Origin: Ignavibacteriota bacterium
Lineage (GTDB): Bacteria > Bacteroidota > Ignavibacteria > SZUA-365
Length of the DNA: 64,000 nt
NCBI GenBank assembly: GCA_016218045.1
Contig: JACRFB010000010.1
Location: 179,544-243,543, forward strand
Direction: 5' to 3'
Shown here: piece by piece, positions 17,144 through 25,957 of the stretch
How positions within the stretch are numbered: position 1 is the stretch's first letter
How the letters are laid out: every line of letters begins with the position of its first letter
Notes under the pieces: model-generated
Told to the model about the DNA's origin: nothing
What the model saw: only the letters and a program-made list of their open reading frames with translations
The model's database searches: none
Program-made: the position numbers and the translations under genes

Positions 17144-19207
17144 ATGAGCATGAGCCGATCAGGTTTACGAGGGGTGTTTACACGACTGCGTGACACCTTC
17201 CGAGCGAGCAAGCATACGCGTCGGACCTTCCTGGGGATAGTGCTGCTCGGTGTGATCATGCTTGGTGTTGCTGCGATTGAGTGGAAGGAATCGCGCGACG
17301 AATTGCTGGGCGCCCTCGAATCGGAGGCATCAACTCTTGTCACAACCGTGAACCGTGCGGGCGAGACCATTGCCGAATCGTCGGCGCGCCTCGAGGAACT
17401 GCTGCTCGAACGCCTCACAGCTACGGGGAGACTCGTCGCACATCTTGAAGAACACGGTGCGCTGACGAATGCGCGACTCGCGGCGCTGGCACGCGAGAAC
17501 GATATCGGATTTCTCGCAGTTGCCGACGTTCAGGGACGGCTTATGGCATCCTCCTCCCCCGATGTCGCACCCGCAATTGCCGACGCCGCTCTCGAAGGTA
17601 TCGCCGCTGTCGGACGCGGCGAGTACACCTGGATTTCATTGGGGAGCATCGCGCTCCCACCACGCAGTTCCATGCTGCTCGTGGCCCACGAACGCCGGAG
17701 AGGACAGGGCGTGATTCTGGCGGGTATCGACGACGGTGTGGTGCTGGATTTTCGCCGACGCACCGGCATCGGTCGTCTGCTTCGGGAGGCGGGACGCACA
17801 CAAGGCATCGAGTACGCGGCAGTGCAGGATCACGACGGCATCCTGAGCGCAAGCGAGGCGGTCACCGAACTCACGGAAATTGCGACCGACACATTTCTGC
17901 TCGCGGCGTTGACGAGCGGGGAACCGCGGACACGCCTCCTCGACTTGCCCGAGGGACGTGTCCTTGAAGTCGCCCAGCGTATCAACCTGCCGGACAATCA
18001 CCAGGCGCTTACCAGAGTAGGCCTCTCCCTCGCCGATGTCCGCGCGATACAGCAGCGCGCGATGCGGCGAATACTATTTATCGCGCTGGGCGTGTTTGTC
18101 GCGGGTGGTTTCCTCATCGGCTTCCTGCTTGCGCAGGAACGTTACGGCCTACTGCGCGAAGAACATCGACGTGTCACAACGTCCACTGATCTGGTGCTCG
18201 ACAATATCGCCGATGCCGTCGTGGCCATTGATTCGGCGGGAGCGGTGACTGTATACAACAGTGCCGCGCGTCGCCTGTTCGGACACGCGGAAGATAAGGC
18301 GCCTGGCGCCGCATACGCCGACCTATTTCCGGACGATCCGTTGCAGCTCCATTCGGCAATACGGTCGGGATCCGGGAACAATTTCGAAGAAGCATTGACA
18401 GGATCCGCGGGGGAGACCATGTTCCTGGCCGTAAGCACCTCGGTGATCCACGCCGCAAACGGCTTCCCCGAGCTTGCAATCGCCGTTGCGCGCGATCTGA
18501 CGGAGGAGCGGCGCCTGCGCGAACAGTTGCGCCGCCGCGAGCAATTGAGCGCCATGGGAAGCCTCGCAAGCGGCATTGCGCATGAGATACGCAATCCGTT
18601 GAACGCGATCGGCGTTATCGCGCAGCGTTTCCGGCACGAGTTTGTCCCAACCGAGGACGCCGAGGAGTACCGCGCCCTCGCCGACACGGTGCGCGGAGAA
18701 GTTGCGCGTGTCAACGGCATCATTACCCAATTCCTCGAGTTCGCACGGCCGGCTCCGCTGCGCACCACGCCGAAGGATCTGGCCGCCTCGACACGCCGCG
18801 CTCTTCGAGTCATCGAATCGCAGGCGCGTGCGGCCGGGGTTGTGGTGGAGTGCGAAGAACATGCGCAGGTCCGCGTGGATCTCGACGAGGAGAAGTGGCG
18901 GCAGGCACTGATCAACCTGTTCCAGAATGCACTCGACGCGATGCCCTCGGGCGGGACGCTTCGTTGCGCCGTCAGTCGCGACGGGAGGGACGCACTCCTG
19001 GCAATATCGGATACAGGAGTCGGAATTTCCCCCGACGTCATCCCCCGTATCTTCAACATCTACTTCACCACAAAAAGCAGCGGCACCGGCCTCGGGCTCA
19101 CACTCGTACATCAGATTGTGAGCGAACACGGCGGCAGCATCGACGTACGCAGCGTCGCGCATGGTGGCACAACATTCACCATCCGCGTGCCGCTCGCGAA
19201 CACCTGA
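17144..19207 (+). CDS. Membrane PAS-domain sensor histidine kinase
   Basis: 687-residue two-component sensor. One membrane helix lies at about 28-47 and a second at 309-330, enclosing an extracytoplasmic sensor of about 260 residues with no named fold. A PAS domain follows (LDNIADAVVAIDSAGAVTVYNSAA). The HisKA box SGIAHEIRNPLNAIG has the phosphorylated His at about 480. The ATPase part has N box NLFQNALDAMPSGG, G1 DTGVGISPD and G2 TTKSSGTGLGL. It precedes, by 69 bases, a sigma-54-dependent response regulator, its evident partner (NtrB/NtrC or ZraS/ZraR style). The start is uncertain: ATGs at 17144 and 17150 fit the topology, while 17024 would add 40 non-membrane residues. Confidence 0.93.
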   Translation: MSMSRSGLRGVFTRLRDTFRASKHTRRTFLGIVLLGVIMLGVAAIEWKESRDELLGALESEASTLVTTVNRAGETIAESSARLEELLLERLTATGRLVAHLEEHGALTNARLAALARENDIGFLAVADVQGRLMASSSPDVAPAIADAALEGIAAVGRGEYTWISLGSIALPPRSSMLLVAHERRRGQGVILAGIDDGVVLDFRRRTGIGRLLREAGRTQGIEYAAVQDHDGILSASEAVTELTEIATDTFLLAALTSGEPRTRLLDLPEGRVLEVAQRINLPDNHQALTRVGLSLADVRAIQQRAMRRILFIALGVFVAGGFLIGFLLAQERYGLLREEHRRVTTSTDLVLDNIADAVVAIDSAGAVTVYNSAARRLFGHAEDKAPGAAYADLFPDDPLQLHSAIRSGSGNNFEEALTGSAGETMFLAVSTSVIHAANGFPELAIAVARDLTEERRLREQLRRREQLSAMGSLASGIAHEIRNPLNAIGVIAQRFRHEFVPTEDAEEYRALADTVRGEVARVNGIITQFLEFARPAPLRTTPKDLAASTRRALRVIESQARAAGVVVECEEHAQVRVDLDEEKWRQALINLFQNALDAMPSGGTLRCAVSRDGRDALLAISDTGVGISPDVIPRIFNIYFTTKSSGTGLGLTLVHQIVSEHGGSIDVRSVAHGGTTFTIRVPLANT

Positions 19208-19276
19208 AGCGACTGCCACACTCTTTCGCATCCACCGCCGGGCTCATTCCGTAATCACCGCATCAGAGCATAGGTC

Positions 19277-20644
19277 ATGAATCCATTCCGCATCGTACTC
19301 ATCGACGACGAAGCCACACAACGCGACGCAATAGCCGGCTTCCTGCGCAAGAAGGGTTTTGATGTCGCGACCGCGGCGTCGGGCGCGGAGGGCATACACC
19401 GCGCACAGGAGCATCACGCGGACATTGTGCTGACAGACTTCAAGATGCCCGACCTCACGGGCGGTGACGTGCTGGCACAATGCACGGAGAACTGTCCGGG
19501 CACCCCGGTGGTCATCATGACCGCATACGGGAGCGTCGATGGCGCTGTGCGTCTGATGAAGTCGGGCGCCTTCGACTATCTCCAGAAACCCATCGACCTC
19601 GACGAGCTTGTGCTCGTGATCGAACGCGCCCGAGAGCGGGGACAACTGCTACGAGAAAACAAGGCCCTGCGCGAACAGTTAACCGAGCGATATTCATTCG
19701 AGTCCATCGTCTCTGTCAGCGGCGAGATGGAACATGTGCTCAACACCGCCGGCCGTGTCGCCCCGAGCACGGCCCCTGTGCTGGTGCGCGGTGAGAGCGG
19801 CACGGGCAAGGAACTCGTCGCCCGCGCCATACATATCGCGAGCACACGCAACGCCCAGCCGCTCGTCGTGGTGAATTGTGCCGCCCTTCCGGAATCCCTG
19901 TTCGAAAGCGAACTGTTCGGACATGAGAAGGGCGCCTTTACCGGCGCCGAGAAACAGCGCATCGGAAAGTTCGAACAGGCCAACGGTGGCACACTTTTCA
20001 TCGATGAAGTGGGAGATATCCCCCTGCCGCTGCAAGTGAAGCTTCTTCGTGCGATACAATTCGGCCGCATCGAACGCCTGGGGGGAAGCGAATCGTTGGA
20101 TCTGGACGTCCGCATCGTTGCGGCGACCAACCGGAATCTGGAGGAGATGATCCGCGAGGGTACATTCCGGGAGGACTTGTATTACCGCCTGAACGTCGTG
20201 CCCATCGTCATCCCTCCTCTGCGTCAGCGTCGCGCAGACATCGCTCCGCTCGCGCAGGCATTTGTCGAGAAATACGCGCGGGCAAACAACAAACACGTAA
20301 CCGCTCTCTCGCGGGAGGCCATGGACGCTCTCGTGCAATACTCCTACCCGGGCAATGTGCGCGAGCTCGAGAACATCGTGCAACGCGCGGTGGTACTCGC
20401 CCGGGACGAAATACTCCGCGTCGCGGACCTGCCGGGACATGTTGTGATCCCCGGCACCGCACAGAGACGCGATACAGCCGAGGAGCCACGCGATCTCGCG
20501 GAGGCAGTCAACGAGCTCGAACGCACAATGATATCGGAAGCACTGCAGCGGAGCGGCGGAAATCAGGTCCGCGCCGCCGAGATGCTCGCGATTTCCGAGC
20601 GCACACTTCGATACAAGATGCAGAAGCTCGGTCTGAAGGGATAA
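19277..20644 (+). CDS. Sigma-54-dependent response regulator, NtrC/ZraR type
   Basis: 455 residues with three domains. The receiver has acidic pocket DDE near residue 11, phospho-acceptor D54 in LTDFKMPD, T in MTAYGS and K in QKPID. The AAA+ sigma-54 interaction domain has Walker A GESGTGKE at about 172-179, the sigma-54 contact loop GAFTGA near 219, Walker B GGTLFIDEVGD and the arginine finger region RQRRADI. A Fis-type helix-turn-helix at the C terminus reads RAAEMLAISERTLRYKMQKLG. The complete GAFTGA loop means it should activate sigma-54 promoters rather than act only as a repressor. A matching promoter candidate begins 95 bases after its stop. Confidence 0.96.
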   Translation: MNPFRIVLIDDEATQRDAIAGFLRKKGFDVATAASGAEGIHRAQEHHADIVLTDFKMPDLTGGDVLAQCTENCPGTPVVIMTAYGSVDGAVRLMKSGAFDYLQKPIDLDELVLVIERARERGQLLRENKALREQLTERYSFESIVSVSGEMEHVLNTAGRVAPSTAPVLVRGESGTGKELVARAIHIASTRNAQPLVVVNCAALPESLFESELFGHEKGAFTGAEKQRIGKFEQANGGTLFIDEVGDIPLPLQVKLLRAIQFGRIERLGGSESLDLDVRIVAATNRNLEEMIREGTFREDLYYRLNVVPIVIPPLRQRRADIAPLAQAFVEKYARANNKHVTALSREAMDALVQYSYPGNVRELENIVQRAVVLARDEILRVADLPGHVVIPGTAQRRDTAEEPRDLAEAVNELERTMISEALQRSGGNQVRAAEMLAISERTLRYKMQKLGLKG

Positions 20645-20652
20645 AAGTGTTT

Positions 20653-20689
20653 CGACAATTCGTGTTGTGGCTCGACAATATCGTCGAGC
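20653..20689. promoter_or_regulatory. Paired palindromes, candidate upstream activator sites
   Basis: A perfect 7-6-7 inverted repeat GCTCGAC-AATATC-GTCGAGC lies at 20670-20689. Immediately before it is a second, less perfect site built on CGACAA-TTCGTG-TTGTGG (20653-20670), with the same 6-base spacer and a centre about 18-20 bases, or two helical turns, away. They lie 50-90 bases upstream of the sigma-54 promoter candidate and directly after the NtrC-type gene, the expected place for enhancer sites of that activator. Confidence 0.6.
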
Positions 20690-20738
20690 ATCATAGAAGC
20701 ACATGGCGAAATTCGAGAGAAAACATAGAAATGAGAGC

Positions 20739-20754
20739 TGGCACGGTGATTGAG
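20739..20754 (+). promoter_or_regulatory. Candidate sigma-54 promoter
   Basis: TGGCACG at 20739-20745 is a perfect -24 element; four bases later comes TTGA, one base off the -12 consensus TTGC. The distance between the -24 GG and the -12 pair is the required ten bases. The start of transcription would be near 20764, about 53 bases before the GTG start of the first small secreted protein. The -12 GA instead of GC is the only mismatch. Confidence 0.65.
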
Positions 20755-20816
20755 ATATCGTGGATAGCGTACGCAACGCAGCGACTCACTCACACAAAAT
20801 CTCGCAGGAGCACATC

Positions 20817-21134
20817 GTGAAACACCTCATCACTCTCGCACTCGCAGGCATCCTCCTCGTCGGACTCGCCGCCGACAATAGCGCCTTCGCACAGAACAAT
20901 GGCAAGGGCAAGGCCTCCCTCAACGGTCAGGGCAATCAGGGCAAGGTTCGCCCGAACTTCGTCGACGCCAACGGCGACGGCATCTGTGACAATCAGGTCG
21001 ACGGCACGTGTGTGAAGACGCAGAAGCGCCTCCGTGACGGTTCGTGCGGCATCACCCCGGCCCCCGCAGGCGGCACGACGAACAGCGGCACAGGCACAGG
21101 CACAAGCCGCGGCTTCCGCGGCGGACGCAAATAA
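20817..21134 (+). CDS. Small secreted protein with calcium-loop motif (first)
   Basis: 105 residues starting at GTG 20817, with AGGAG six bases ahead; upstream in-frame codons are not signal-like. The signal peptide ends near NSAFAQ. The mature part is Gly/Asn/Lys-rich and contains DANGDGICD (50-58), matching the DxNxDGxxD loop of dockerin or thrombospondin type 3 calcium sites, followed by two further cysteines. The tail is Gly/Thr/Arg-rich (SRGFRGGRK). No family name can be given. It is the first gene downstream of the sigma-54 promoter candidate and is related in design to the next gene. Confidence 0.75.
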   Translation: MKHLITLALAGILLVGLAADNSAFAQNNGKGKASLNGQGNQGKVRPNFVDANGDGICDNQVDGTCVKTQKRLRDGSCGITPAPAGGTTNSGTGTGTSRGFRGGRK

Positions 21135-21170
21135 TCCAGAGGCGCACCCCGCGTCCCTCACGATCCCCGT

Positions 21171-21197
21171 GGGCGGCGGTCAGACTGACCGCCGCCC
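21171..21197 (+). other. Stable hairpin between the two calcium-loop genes
   Basis: GGGCGGCGGTCAG (21171-21183) and its exact complement (21185-21197) leave a one-base apex, so in practice a 12-bp stem with a 3-base loop. It lacks a following T-run, so it is more likely an mRNA stabilising or processing hairpin or a weak attenuator than a full terminator. It separates the two small genes and could set their relative expression. Confidence 0.7.
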
Positions 21198-21217
21198 GAC
21201 ATTTCAGAAACACTGCC

Positions 21218-21580
21218 ATGAAACCCCTGATCATCTTCACCTTCGCTTTGTTCTTCTCCCTCGCCATGTCTGCGACGGTGCATGCGCAATCGGTTCCGGG
21301 TGCCGAAAAGAAGGACGCCCCCGCGCAGGAGCAGACCGCTCCCGACTCCAAGGGAAAAAAAGCTGATCCCGCCTTTGTGGACGACAACAACGACGGTATC
21401 GACGACAGGAAAGATGCGGCAGGCAAGGACGATGAAGGCAACGGACGCCGGCGCGGCAAGGGACAGCACCGTCGTGATGCCTTCATTGACCGCGACGGCG
21501 ACGGCATCAACGATGCGCGCTGCGATGGATTTGGATTCCGACGCGGCAACGGCCGACAGCTTCGCGGCGCAAAAAAATAA
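21218..21580 (+). CDS. Small secreted protein with two calcium-loop motifs (second)
   Basis: 120 residues: signal peptide ending SATVHAQ, then a highly charged Lys/Asp/Gly/Arg-rich mature part with two DxN/DxDGxxD loops, DDNNDGIDD at 55-63 and DRDGDGIND at 91-99. Between and after them are basic runs (NGRRRGKGQHRR and FRRGNGRQLRG). The design matches the preceding gene, suggesting duplication and divergence. Such isolated loops bind calcium in dockerins and thrombospondin repeats; here binding is inferred only. Likely exported to the periplasm or surface and part of the same transcription unit as the barrel gene that follows. Confidence 0.75.
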   Translation: MKPLIIFTFALFFSLAMSATVHAQSVPGAEKKDAPAQEQTAPDSKGKKADPAFVDDNNDGIDDRKDAAGKDDEGNGRRRGKGQHRRDAFIDRDGDGINDARCDGFGFRRGNGRQLRGAKK

Positions 21581-21621
21581 TATCACTCGCACATACTCTT
21601 TATCTCCGCAAGGACCTCATC

Positions 21622-22917
21622 ATGGTCTTCTGGAATAGATTCGTCCTCATCGCGATCCTCTGCACTTTCACCGCGCCGTTTCTGCACGCTCAATGGGGCG
21701 GGACGCTGACTCTGGGCAGCGGATACTCGGACAATATTTTCGGCACATCCCTCCCTTCCGCCGCCTCGATGCAGGACGCGGATCTCGCTTTCGGGTATTT
21801 TGCGGAAAGCGGTCGCTGGGCCGCTGGCTATACAGGTGCCTTCACACAGGTTCCCGCTTTCCCCGACAGGCAGTTCGCGACACACGGGCTGGCCCTCTCG
21901 ATCGTACAGCCCCTCGACAGCGAAGAGACGTCGTCACTTTCCTTTTTTGCGTCAGGCAACTCGCGCCTCGGTCGCGATGCCTTTGCACTTTTCGACTACT
22001 CGCAGTTTCTCGCCTCGGCGGGGTACAGGGACACGTACGGCGATATCATCGGATTCCGCGCCGCGTACCGGGCGCGATACCGCACGTATCCCTCATTTCA
22101 AGAACTCGGATATTTTGAACACCTCGCGACTTTGGGAGGCAACACCTCCCTCGAGAGCGGCACAAGCTTCGATCTCGAACTTTCGCTTGGAATAAAAAAC
22201 TACGCCAACGAGACCGCGGCACCTGCCACAGTTGCATCAAGCCCGGCATCGACTGTCGCGTCGGGCCTCCTTGTGGACGGAGGCGGGCCAGGCGGAGGTG
22301 GAGGCGGGGGTGGCAATGGCGGCGGCAATGGCGGTGGGAACGGAAACGGAGGAAATGGCAGCGGCAATGGGACGGGCGAACACAGCGGCGGGACAACCAT
22401 CCCAGTGCTCGTGAGCGATAAAACACAGGGAGTACAGCTCAGCGGTGCCGTGAATATTGCACAATCTCTGACTGAGAGCACGGGCTTGAGTCTCCGATAC
22501 AGATACCGGGCAAACCTCTCCGAGCAGGGATCGGTTTTTATCGCCGGATGGACAGAATACGGCGGCGACGACGAACTTTCGGACGATCCGTACACCTACA
22601 GCGGACATGAGGCAGCTCTTACCCTCACACAAATTCTGCCATGGACGATGAAGCTGCAGCTTGCCGGATTCATCCGTGACAAGCGGTACTACTACCCTTC
22701 TTCGCTTGATCCGGTTCTCGGCGGACCCGATCGGCGGGACATCCGCTCAGGATTTTCAGCGGGTATCGAAAAAAGCTTTGAGGCCGGATGGATCTTCGTC
22801 GAGAATCTCACAGTGGCACTCGACTATCAATTTGCACGAAACCAGTCCAACACCGCCGCATTCGACTACAGTATGCACGGTGCTGTATGTACGGTGGAGA
22901 TGGGGCTCGGCTTCTGA
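21622..22917 (+). CDS. Predicted outer-membrane beta-barrel with Gly/Asn-rich insert
   Basis: 431 residues. A signal peptide ends FLHAQ. Two stretches of alternating beta strands (25-190 and 275-431) flank a low-complexity insert beginning near residue 214 that is almost only Gly and Asn. The C terminus ends VEMGLGF, with the final Phe expected for barrel insertion. Strand-rich, Tyr/Phe-flanked segments (SGYSDNIFGTS, LSFFASGNSRLGRDA, LSLRYRYRANL) fit a TonB-independent barrel. The glycine insert would lie in a loop or between sub-domains. It closes the block that starts with the histidine kinase; no named family is recognised. Confidence 0.65.
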   Translation: MVFWNRFVLIAILCTFTAPFLHAQWGGTLTLGSGYSDNIFGTSLPSAASMQDADLAFGYFAESGRWAAGYTGAFTQVPAFPDRQFATHGLALSIVQPLDSEETSSLSFFASGNSRLGRDAFALFDYSQFLASAGYRDTYGDIIGFRAAYRARYRTYPSFQELGYFEHLATLGGNTSLESGTSFDLELSLGIKNYANETAAPATVASSPASTVASGLLVDGGGPGGGGGGGGNGGGNGGGNGNGGNGSGNGTGEHSGGTTIPVLVSDKTQGVQLSGAVNIAQSLTESTGLSLRYRYRANLSEQGSVFIAGWTEYGGDDELSDDPYTYSGHEAALTLTQILPWTMKLQLAGFIRDKRYYYPSSLDPVLGGPDRRDIRSGFSAGIEKSFEAGWIFVENLTVALDYQFARNQSNTAAFDYSMHGAVCTVEMGLGF

Positions 22918-23004
22918 TCCCGCCGTTTTAGAATCGCAAGTCTCGACTCCGCGCCCGGCCTTAAGAAGAATTTGACCACGTGCAGGCCGTGACACGCGGT
23001 GATG

Positions 23005-23664
23005 TCACTCTTCGACGTACTCGTCCGGGCTGCGGGTGATCAACTCCTGCAGCACCGCAGAAACCAGCGACGCGGAATACCCTCTTCGCAGCAGATACGA
23101 AAAGGCGCGCCGACGAAGCACATCCGGCGCGTCATGCGCGCGGCGTGCGAGATATTTCCTCGCGAGCGCCTTCGCAGCAACACGCTCGGCATCACCACAG
23201 AGCAGTTCGCCGAGGACGGCGCGTACAATTGATGGAGAAACGCCGCGCGCCTCGAGTTCACGCTCGAGCATCGTGCGCGACTTCGGCTTGAAGCGCATGC
23301 GGTCGCGCACGAATGCGGCCGCAAATTCCGCGTCGTCGAGAAGTCCGGCTCGCGTAAAATCCTCGACAACGACATCGATCACTTCCTGCGCATAGCCCTT
23401 TTTCCGCAGAGCAAGCCGTATCTCGCCGGAGCCACGCAGACGCCGCGCGATAAGACGTTCCGCAGCGCGTTTCCCCTCAAGAACGGCATTGGCCGACTCC
23501 ACCTGCACACGCAGCTCCGGCGTCATTGTCACACCTTTCGCAAGGCCGAAGCGATACACAACATCGTCCTGTGCTCCGAAGGCAAATTCCCCGTCGAGGA
23601 AAATGGAGACGCGGCCCGCGCGCTTCTGCTGACGGACAATGCGAGTGATGATCGGGTGTTCCAT
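23005..23664 (-). CDS. recX: RecX regulatory protein
   Basis: 219 residues. RecX binds the RecA filament and limits its extension. The helical repeats are evident: AAERLIARRLRGSGEIRLALRKKGY, then VVEDFTRAGLLDDAEFAAAFVRDRMRFKPKSRTMLERELEARGV and RRRAFSYLLRRGYSASLVSAVL. It follows recA on the same strand, but a DUF4249 lipoprotein gene is inserted between them, an unusual order since recX normally follows recA directly. The 26-base gap to that lipoprotein gene suggests co-transcription with it. Confidence 0.93.
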   Translation of the reverse strand: MEHPIITRIVRQQKRAGRVSIFLDGEFAFGAQDDVVYRFGLAKGVTMTPELRVQVESANAVLEGKRAAERLIARRLRGSGEIRLALRKKGYAQEVIDVVVEDFTRAGLLDDAEFAAAFVRDRMRFKPKSRTMLERELEARGVSPSIVRAVLGELLCGDAERVAAKALARKYLARRAHDAPDVLRRRAFSYLLRRGYSASLVSAVLQELITRSPDEYVEE

Positions 23665-23690
23665 GGCCCGGATCGCGGCCGAGCGGCCGC

Positions 23691-24620
23691 CTAGTTGGTG
23701 ATGACAGTCACGTACGGCTTCGAGAGCGTATCACGCACGATGGCGCCAAAAATCCCGACACCACCCACGATGTTTGTCACATCGGGCCTGTCCTGGCGAA
23801 CCGACACGGGATCATCGAAACCGCGGACCGTCTGAAAGTAGCTGTAGATGAAAGTGTCCAGGGAATAGCCGAAGCCGATTATCTGCATGTTCCTGGCACC
23901 ATCAACATTTTCGAGCCGCGTCTTGACGTCGGCGATATGGTCCACCGAAAACGACAGCGACGAGGAGCGGATGGGGCTCGACCAGGTGGTATCGTTGTTT
24001 GCATTGTCTACACGCAGGGGTACCTCGCGGCGCAGCTTCACCGTCTTGCCGTTGACCACGGCCTCACCCTCGACATAGAGCCGGAAATAGAATCCCTTCG
24101 GCGGCGCCTGCGCACTGATGGCGCCGGCACGCAGTGTGACACCCAGACGTCCCGCCGACGGATTGGGTGTGTCGAGATCGAGATACGGCCGGCCCGGGAC
24201 TTGCACGGCGGCGCTGATCGTCGACATGCCGGGTACCTGCACGGTCATGGTATAGGATGCGCCCGCCGCGGGAACAAACGCGCGGGAGATCCACACACGG
24301 CGCAGTTCGCCTCCGCCAACATCGATGAGTGTATCGGTGAAAAGATAGGAGCGGCGGTCGGTATTGATGCGCACGATGGCCGAGTCGATCCTGCGCTTCG
24401 GCAGAGCATCGTCGGGATTTGTGGTGGCGGCATCGTACGTGGTCTCGAGCCGCACCATCTGATACGGAGCCGAGGGTTCCAGCACGCAGAACACGACGAT
24501 CCGTTCCTTGTAATCGGATTTAGGTGTGAACGAATTATCGCAGGACGGCAGCAGCGCGGCCACGGCCAGGAGGGCCGGCAGCAACATGCGGGAAATACTA
24601 AATCGGAATCGTGTATTCAT
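23691..24620 (-). CDS. DUF4249 family lipoprotein
   Basis: 309 residues with lipobox LLPSC after a clear signal peptide. The pattern ERIVVFCVLEPSAPYQMVRLETTYD, an internal GPVSYTLTVQVPG-like segment (SYTMTVQVPGMSTISAAVQVPG) and later YSYFQTVRGFDDPVSVRQDRPDVTNIVGGVGIFGA match the DUF4249 family. That family is common in Bacteroidota and usually found near TonB-dependent receptors. No receptor is adjacent here; instead it sits between recA and recX. Its function is not established. Confidence 0.82.
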   Translation of the reverse strand: MNTRFRFSISRMLLPALLAVAALLPSCDNSFTPKSDYKERIVVFCVLEPSAPYQMVRLETTYDAATTNPDDALPKRRIDSAIVRINTDRRSYLFTDTLIDVGGGELRRVWISRAFVPAAGASYTMTVQVPGMSTISAAVQVPGRPYLDLDTPNPSAGRLGVTLRAGAISAQAPPKGFYFRLYVEGEAVVNGKTVKLRREVPLRVDNANNDTTWSSPIRSSSLSFSVDHIADVKTRLENVDGARNMQIIGFGYSLDTFIYSYFQTVRGFDDPVSVRQDRPDVTNIVGGVGIFGAIVRDTLSKPYVTVITN

Positions 24621-24802
24621 GGAATCGTTTGGTTCTTCGCGCTACAAGGTGTCGGAAACATATCCCGCAATGATGAAGGAAACATCCGTCGTTCCCGTGT
24701 CCAGTGGTTCCAATGCCGATGGATCCGTACAAACGTTCAACGGATGAAGCCCTATAAAATGCACAAACCGCTGGTGAAAAGAAACGTCGTGAGAGCGACG
24801 CC

Positions 24803-24827
24803 GCGGGGCGCCCTCCGGGCGCCCCGC
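24803..24827 (-). terminator. recA terminator hairpin
   Basis: An 11-bp perfect stem (GCGGGGCGCCC and complement) with a 3-base loop lies just past the recA stop on the minus strand. A T-rich stretch follows only about 20 bases later, so termination may be inefficient and allow read-through into the DUF4249 and recX genes. Confidence 0.65.
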
Positions 24828-24844
24828 TCGCGCACTTCTCCCGG

Positions 24845-25915
24845 CTATTTGCCTTTCCGCGGTTTCTCTGCCGTGGTGCCTTCCTCGTCCTCAACCACGG
24901 GCATTACATCGGCCGCGTCGATGCCGAGCGCCTTTTTCACCTCGTTCTCGATACGGCGCAAAAGATCGGGCGTGTCGTTCAGCAGCTTGCGAACACCTTC
25001 GCGCCCCTGCCCCAAACGCTCGTTCTCGTACGAGAACCACGAGCCGCTCTTCTGGATAATGCCGGCTTCGACGCCGAGATCCATCAAATCCCCGATATGG
25101 GAGATGCCCTCGTTGTAGAAGATGTCGAACTCCACTTCGCGGAAAGGCGGAGCGAGTTTGTTCTTCACCACCTTCACTTTCACGCGGTTGCCGATGATGT
25201 TCCCGGTGCTGTCCTTGATCACGTCCTTTCGGCGGATGTCTAGACGGATCGAGGCATAGAACTTCAGCGCGTTGCCGCCCGTGGTTGTTTCAGGATTGCC
25301 GAACACAATCCCGATTTTCGACCGGAGTTGATTCGTGAACATGACCGTGGTCTTGCTCTTGCTAATCGCCGAGGTGAGTTTGCGCAGCGCCTGCGACATG
25401 AGACGCGCCTGCGTGCCCATGGTCGGATCGCCCATCTCGCCCTCGATTTCCGCCTTCGGGACCAGCGCCGCGACCGAGTCGATGATCACCACGTCGAGCG
25501 CGTTTGATCGGACGAGCGTCTCGACGATTTCCAGCGCCTGTTCGCCGTTTTCCGGCTGCGATACCAGCAGATTCGCCACATCGACGCCGATCTTGCGCGC
25601 ATAGCCGATGTCGAGGGCATGCTCCGCATCGACGAAGGCCGCCATGCCGTTGCGCTTCTGTGCCTCAGCCACGATGTGGAGACAGATCGTCGTCTTGCCC
25701 GAGGATTCAGGTCCGTAGATCTCGACGATTCGCCCGCGCGGTACCCCGCCAATGCCGAGTGCCGCATCCAGCGAAATGGATCCTGAAGGGATCACTTCGA
25801 CTTTGGCGATCACTCCGTCGCCCATACGCATGATCGAGCCCTTGCCGAAGGCCTTCTCGATCTGATCGACCGCGAGCCCGAGGGCTTTCAGTTTTCCTTC
25901 CTTGTCTTCTGCCAT
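24845..25915 (-). CDS. recA: Recombinase RecA
   Basis: 356-residue DNA strand-exchange recombinase and SOS coprotease. The usual blocks are present: [11 protein letters not shown], Walker [10 protein letters not shown], the [15 protein letters not shown] region, Walker [11 protein letters not shown], loop 1 around [22 protein letters not shown], the loop 2 start [21 protein letters not shown] and the C-terminal DDLVELAEEK-like acidic tail ([17 protein letters not shown]). Length is normal. It begins 42 bases after thpR, so the two may be co-transcribed. I see no LexA-type box in that short gap. Confidence 0.98.
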   Translation of the reverse strand: MAEDKEGKLKALGLAVDQIEKAFGKGSIMRMGDGVIAKVEVIPSGSISLDAALGIGGVPRGRIVEIYGPESSGKTTICLHIVAEAQKRNGMAAFVDAEHALDIGYARKIGVDVANLLVSQPENGEQALEIVETLVRSNALDVVIIDSVAALVPKAEIEGEMGDPTMGTQARLMSQALRKLTSAISKSKTTVMFTNQLRSKIGIVFGNPETTTGGNALKFYASIRLDIRRKDVIKDSTGNIIGNRVKVKVVKNKLAPPFREVEFDIFYNEGISHIGDLMDLGVEAGIIQKSGSWFSYENERLGQGREGVRKLLNDTPDLLRRIENEVKKALGIDAADVMPVVEDEEGTTAEKPRKGK

Positions 25916-25957
25916 GTTGTGTGCCTGTGTTGTGTAGTATGAACGTAGTCGTGTTTG

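Noticed and set aside
20760..20816. ATG at 20760 as start of the first calcium-loop protein
   Set aside because: Its 19 extra residues are polar and precede a proper signal peptide; GTG 20817 has AGGAG at correct spacing.
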